Of a DNA stretch of 10,954 nt, positions 8,087 through 10,954 are shown piece after piece. The DNA comes from Glomus cerebriforme (Eukaryota; Glomeromycota; Glomeromycetes; Glomerales; Glomeraceae), in contig QKYT01000588.1 of NCBI GenBank assembly GCA_003550305.1, positions 1,741 through 12,694 of the forward strand, written 5' to 3'. Below the pieces are notes generated by a model. It ran no database searches and was not told where the DNA came from. It saw only the letters and a list, made by a program, of their open reading frames with translations. Numbering within the stretch: the first letter of the stretch is position 1; each line of letters begins with the position of its first letter. The translations under genes were made by a program, and so were the position numbers.

Positions 8087-8450
8087 TTGCCTGTGTACTA
8101 TACATTAACCACCATACATATATATATGACGTACACCAAGTGAGTATTGTTGGATTCCTATGTATGGTCACGTGTTGGCCATTCGTCTGTTGCACCTTAT
8201 TAAATTATATTGATAAACCCAAATCTTAAATTTAGAGTTGAGACTATTATTGTCTATAACAATAATAAACTTCCAGTTTTTGAAAAGTTTACCATTGGAA
8301 TGGATTGGTCTAGTATGTCGAATTTTATTGTACAATATTTTTTTCACCGCTTTATCTACAGCTTCAAATTCAAAGTTCCAATTCAATTCAATTTTTAGAT
8401 AGGGGAGTTAAATACATCAATCATTGGTTAATTATTAAAATTTTTTAACA

Positions 8451-9242
8451 ATGGCAGGCCTTTGTACTGCGTCAAGAAGACAATTAGGTGAGTGCCAATA
8501 TATTACAATACGAGTGATATTATCTCCTTTATTTCAGTATTTTCTTTAACCAAATCATGGCCACGTTTCTTGAGAAAAACGGTGCTTGCCTAGAAAAAAA
8601 AAAACAACCTACAAGTTTATCCTGAAGACAGTATCTCGATATTCGACCATGAGAACATTGTTCCAATGACTAAGCGTTCAAATATAGACAAGTTAACTTG
8701 GCAAAATGCCATTTCAAATAAACGATCATTAATTGTTGTAAAAAGAAATGAACCTGGTAAGTATATCTTGATCTATGTCTTGGTCTAGTAAAGATACTTA
8801 GATATGTTAAATGTGTCAAATGATTATTGCAGGTCCATGCCCAAGCGCAAAGTTTCTTCATGCCACTAATGATATTTGCCATGTCATTGGCATGATGTAT
8901 GAGACTCTTTTAAGAGACTATAATGAAACCGTACCAGATCAACAATATTATAGTTCTCTTCCCAGATTACATTCTGCTGCGTTTCATGACGAAGATATTA
9001 TGTCACGGTTTACTGACACAATCGAAGTTTATGGAATGAGAATACAACATATTACTTTATTAATAGATTATAAATATGCCCGTAACACTCAAGTCCATAG
9101 GGCGTATTGGAATATTACTCCATATGTACCAAGGTTAGAACAACGGCAAAATGCTCTTGCACTTTTGAATACCGTTAATCAGACAAGAGCTTTTTCCGAA
9201 GCATTTCAATTATGCACATCTTGTGTATATGGAGCTCAATAA
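8451..9242 (+). CDS. Three-exon gene of unknown function with an in-frame TAG
   Basis: Exons are 8451-8487, 8538-8756 and 8833-9242, giving 222 codons. Both introns (50 and 76 nt) begin with good donors (GTGAGT, GTAAGT), end in TTTCAG and TTGCAG, and both interrupt a codon after its first base. The frame is conserved across all junctions, which supports a real gene. The first 30 codons (MAGLCTASRRQL, then LTKSWPRFLRKTV) are basic, without acidic residues, and could be a mitochondrial presequence. Codon 31 (8591-8593) is TAG, just before an A11 run. Either the gene is broken here, or translation starts at the ATG at 8666 (166 residues, MTKRSNIDKLTW), or the 5' splicing differs. The third exon (PRLHSAAFHDEDIMSRFTDT, then NITPYVPRLEQRQNALALLN) resembles no family I know. 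It shows no membrane segment and has a Cys pair near the end (CTSC). It converges on the zinc-finger gene 141 bp away. Confidence 0.6.
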
Positions 9243-9258
9243 ATGACAAAAGCATATA

Positions 9259-9312
9259 AATAAAAATAAATAATAACTTGTGCAAATCAATAAAAATATT
9301 TATTATTTTATT
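9259..9312. terminator. Shared 3' region with polyadenylation-like signals for both convergent genes
   Basis: AATAAA occurs on the plus strand at 9259-9264 and 9265-9270, 17-28 bp after the plus-strand stop. On the minus strand AATAAA occurs at 9312-9307 and 9304-9299, about 75 bp after the stop of the zinc-finger gene. In such AT-rich DNA these hexamers are also frequent by chance, but their position between two convergent stops is where they are expected. Confidence 0.5.
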
Positions 9313-9383
9313 TCTCTGATTTAAATTTGAGGAGTATATAAAAAATAAAATCTTTGCTGTAAAGAATCTCATTAAAACAGATT

Positions 9384-10427
9384 TCACGCCCAAATTTTCA
9401 TTCCTAACATTTCGCGAGCTTTAGTTAACATCATGATAGCATCTGTCCCTTTATATACATCACAAATTGTTTCCCAAAAAAGTTTTTCCTCTTCTTCCTC
9501 GGTTAAATGATCTTTTGGCGCTTCAGGCAAATTATCAATGTTATTAGGACCATAATTGGCAGGTTTTTTCTTTATCTTTTCCTTCGCCATGTCTGAAATA
9601 GCAATTAACCCTTCATAATATAATTTCAAAGCTTCTTCTCTCTGGTCATAACTTAAAGAAAAAGGGTACTTTGTATCCGGACTACCTTTCTTAGAAGTAT
9701 TGGTGACATCCTTATTAACGCTCCCTTTGATGAGAACATCACGATAGGATAATTTTGCAGTATGGCTTGTTGGTGAGACTTTGACTTTTCCATCAATAAG
9801 AATGTTAGCTTCATCTCTATCAACTTTTTCTTTCACAAGGATATCGACTTCATCTTTTCCTTAACAAGGAAAGAATTATGATAACAATACCTGAATTCAA
9901 TTCTTCTATTTCATCATCACTTGTAAAGTCCGTAAAACTATCTTTATGGTTGTTGATCAAGTGTTGGCCTAGTGCAACAGGAGTATCAAATCGGGTATTA
10001 CAAACTGAACACTAAATATTAAAGAAAAAAGTTAATATGGTCGTTCTAGTACCTACAAAGCAATGTAACAGATAAAATAGTTTTTTGAATCAACCTTAAA
10101 TGGTCTTTGTTGAATGTGCTTACGTAAATGTTCTGTAAGATACAATAATAACATTATAATTTCTACAGTATCGGCGGTGCTAGAAAAGCCAAAAAAACTT
10201 GACAAATTTTTTATACCTTCTAACATGATATTACTATTATGAGATTTCTTGCAATCTTTCCACGGACATATGTAAATATGATTTCCCGAAAGAGATTTGT
10301 TGCAAGAATTAATGTCGTGTTTAGCGACGTGTTTTCTGAGTTCCTTCACGGTTTTAAAGTACTGTGGTTTAGAATGAGAATCTAACCATTTGCAGACAAA
10401 TGGCATTGAATTTGTACTTTCAGACAT
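9384..10427 (-). CDS. Spliced C2H2 zinc-finger protein (tandem CWCH2 type)
   Basis: Exons on the minus strand are 10427-10217, 10132-10095, 10011-9891 and 9859-9384, giving 281 residues. Introns are 84, 83 and 31 nt. Splicing is supported because it restores exact fingers. Finger 2 is C54-x4-C59-x12-H72-x3-H76, built across intron 1. Finger 3 is C84-x2-C87-x12-H100-x4-H105, joined after the linker RPFK across intron 2. Finger 1 has C12-K-W and H33-x3-H37, but Ser17 stands where the second Cys should be. A Trp inside both CKW and CPW is the tandem CWCH2 signature known from PacC, Gli/Zic, Zap1, AEBP2 and Arid2/Rsc9 proteins. The C-terminal half has no domain I recognise: an acidic patch after finger 3, a basic KEKIKKKP and an acidic EEEEE near the end. 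It probably acts in the nucleus as a DNA-binding or chromatin protein; target unknown. An in-frame ATG at 10457 could add 10 residues. The third intron is uncertain (31, 37 or 61 nt fit the frame). Confidence 0.82.
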
Positions 10428-10489
10428 GGTAGCGTGGTAGGTGTTGCCAGTTTGCATAATTAACTTCACGTAATTATATCCAAGTCACA

Positions 10490-10517
10490 CCTCTATAAAA
10501 TCACCCCTTATAAAAAA
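10490..10517 (+). repeat. Tandem 14-bp repeat containing TATAAAA
   Basis: CCTCTATAAAATCA (10490-10503) is directly followed by the similar CCCCTTATAAAAAA (10504-10517). Such regularly spaced CTCTATAA-like units are typical of the ends of some Tc1/mariner-pogo elements and their short derivatives, but could also be a doubled TATA box facing right. No opposite end was found. Confidence 0.4.
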
Positions 10518-10611
10518 GGGAGTTGTACAACGAGTTTGATGTCACCAATAAAAATTCGGTAACCACCTCGGTGAGTTAACTACCCTAGCATTACCCAAAA
10601 AAAAGCACTGG

Positions 10612-10650
10612 TCACGTGATATTACTAATTAAATATGCACGAGCACGTGA
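10612..10650. promoter_or_regulatory. Pair of CACGTG sites upstream of the zinc-finger gene
   Basis: TCACGTGA at 10612-10619 and GCACGTGA at 10643-10650 lie 31 bp apart, about three helical turns, roughly 190-220 bp upstream of the zinc-finger gene start. The spacing puts both on the same face of the DNA. The CACGTG core is the known target of bHLH factors. Regulation of this gene by such a factor is a hypothesis. Confidence 0.35.
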
Positions 10651-10954
10651 AAGACCTGTGACAAATATCTTCCCCAATCCCCAGTATCACCTAGGGGTTA
10701 GATAAATAAATGGGGGGGCCAACTTAAATGTTACACAGACTGATCAGTCACCGAAAAAACTGAAGCCTTATATAAAAATCATATAAATTATATAATGATC
10801 TTNGAAAAAGGTTACTTTATTTAATATGAAAAATAAAAATTGCACTGCATAATTATGGATAAAAAAATTGTGCGAAACAGATATAATGCGTACCTATCTC
10901 TAGCGTAAATTTTATATCGTTTCTGCTTTTATTTGTCTAAAAAAATAGGATCAG

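Larger units (their letters stand above)
7098..8450. other. Intergenic region without a convincing gene
   Basis: This 1.35-kb stretch separates the hAT end from the first host gene. Directly beside the element is the near-palindrome gtgcaaacttgcac (7103-7116). There follow a repeat block with poly-C runs (7218-7388), a CACGTG palindrome (7474-7479), a G+C-richer open stretch (7486-7692), a 28-codon ATG-started frame (7837-7923), direct repeats (7981-8086) and another CACGTG (8169-8174). Frames at 8168-8386 (minus) and 8210-8398 (plus) overlap each other and neither looks like a known protein. The part close to 8450 presumably contains the promoter of the downstream gene. Confidence 0.5.
10428..10954. 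other. Upstream region of the zinc-finger gene, no gene seen
   Basis: No coding sequence is recognisable. The stretch contains a tandem 14-bp repeat with TATAAAA (10490-10517), two CACGTG sites (10613-10618 and 10644-10649), a G7 run (10712-10718) and one unresolved base (10803). The 12-mer accaataaaaat at 10544-10555 also occurs at 7315-7326 in the other intergenic region. It presumably includes the promoter and 5' leader of the zinc-finger gene, and perhaps that of a gene to the right of the window. Confidence 0.45.

Noticed and set aside
8168..8398. Overlapping frames on both strands (72 codons minus, 62 codons plus)
   Set aside because: They are mirror shadows of each other, show no known motif, and lie in the probable promoter region. 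The minus frame (VDKAVKKILYNK) looks slightly more protein-like, but nothing else supports it.
8670..8882. Minus-strand frame of 70 codons
   Set aside because: It is antisense to exons 2 and 3 and intron 2 of the plus-strand gene, which has consensus splice sites.
9175..9393. Minus-strand frame of 72 codons
   Set aside because: It covers the AT-rich shared 3' region and the end of the plus-strand gene; Ile/Phe/Leu-rich shadow.
9384..9836. Separate 150-codon gene starting at 9836
   Set aside because: The start would be GTG, unlikely in a nuclear fungal gene; splicing joins it in frame to the zinc-finger exons.
10053..10469. Unspliced 138-codon zinc-finger frame taken as a complete protein
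   Set aside because: Unspliced, finger 2 would have about 40 residues between its Cys and His pairs and finger 3 would be missing. Removing two GT-AG introns restores exact spacing.
1..10954. CRISPR array, bacterial operon, or prokaryotic defence system
   Set aside because: No regularly spaced identical repeats, no ribosome-binding sites in an operon layout, and spliced genes show that the DNA is eukaryotic.
1..10954. tRNA or rRNA genes
   Set aside because: No cloverleaf with the conserved A and B box sequences and no rRNA core sequence was noticed on either strand; a covariance-model scan would be needed to exclude diverged tRNAs.

Overview
The window looks like an AT-rich eukaryotic (fungal) chromosome segment with a transposon graveyard on the left and two small spliced host genes on the right. 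The retrotransposon pol, the hAT transposase with a DUF659-type core, the short GT-AG introns (50-84 nt) and the strong A+T bias fit an arbuscular mycorrhizal fungus (Glomeromycotina, Rhizophagus-like). This assignment is inferred from family style, not from a search.

Left part (1-7097), all on the minus strand and read right to left: a hAT transposase relic (right terminal inverted repeat near 7097; BED finger and DUF659 core; C-terminal dimerisation domain missing), then a RecQ-type helicase relic (about 5555-4464), then a Ty3/gypsy pol relic (about 4463-820: reverse transcriptase without its N-terminal part, RNase H, an unusually long Cys-rich linker, integrase, pol tail), then AT-rich sequence that may be its 3' UTR or LTR. 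None of the three has an intact frame. The RecQ and reverse transcriptase pieces are joined mid-domain in one reading frame, and the hAT and RecQ pieces also meet mid-domain, so the block is a mosaic and not three complete insertions. Most in-frame stops, and most lost catalytic residues, can be explained by C:G to T:A transitions, as expected from cytosine-methylation or RIP-like decay. Four of the twenty unresolved bases in the hAT core sit where C/T or G/A would decide between sense and stop.

Middle (7098-8450): an intergenic stretch with no convincing gene. It holds a repeat block whose motifs recur in mirror order, a G+C-richer island with an open frame and a strong splice donor, short direct repeats and CACGTG palindromes.

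Right part: a plus-strand three-exon gene of unknown function (8451-9242, one in-frame TAG) converges on a minus-strand four-exon C2H2 zinc-finger gene (10427-9384). They share a short 3' intergenic region with polyadenylation-like signals for both strands. The upstream region of the zinc-finger gene (10430-10954) has two more CACGTG sites and a tandem TATAAAA-containing repeat. I see no functional link between the two host genes beyond adjacency.
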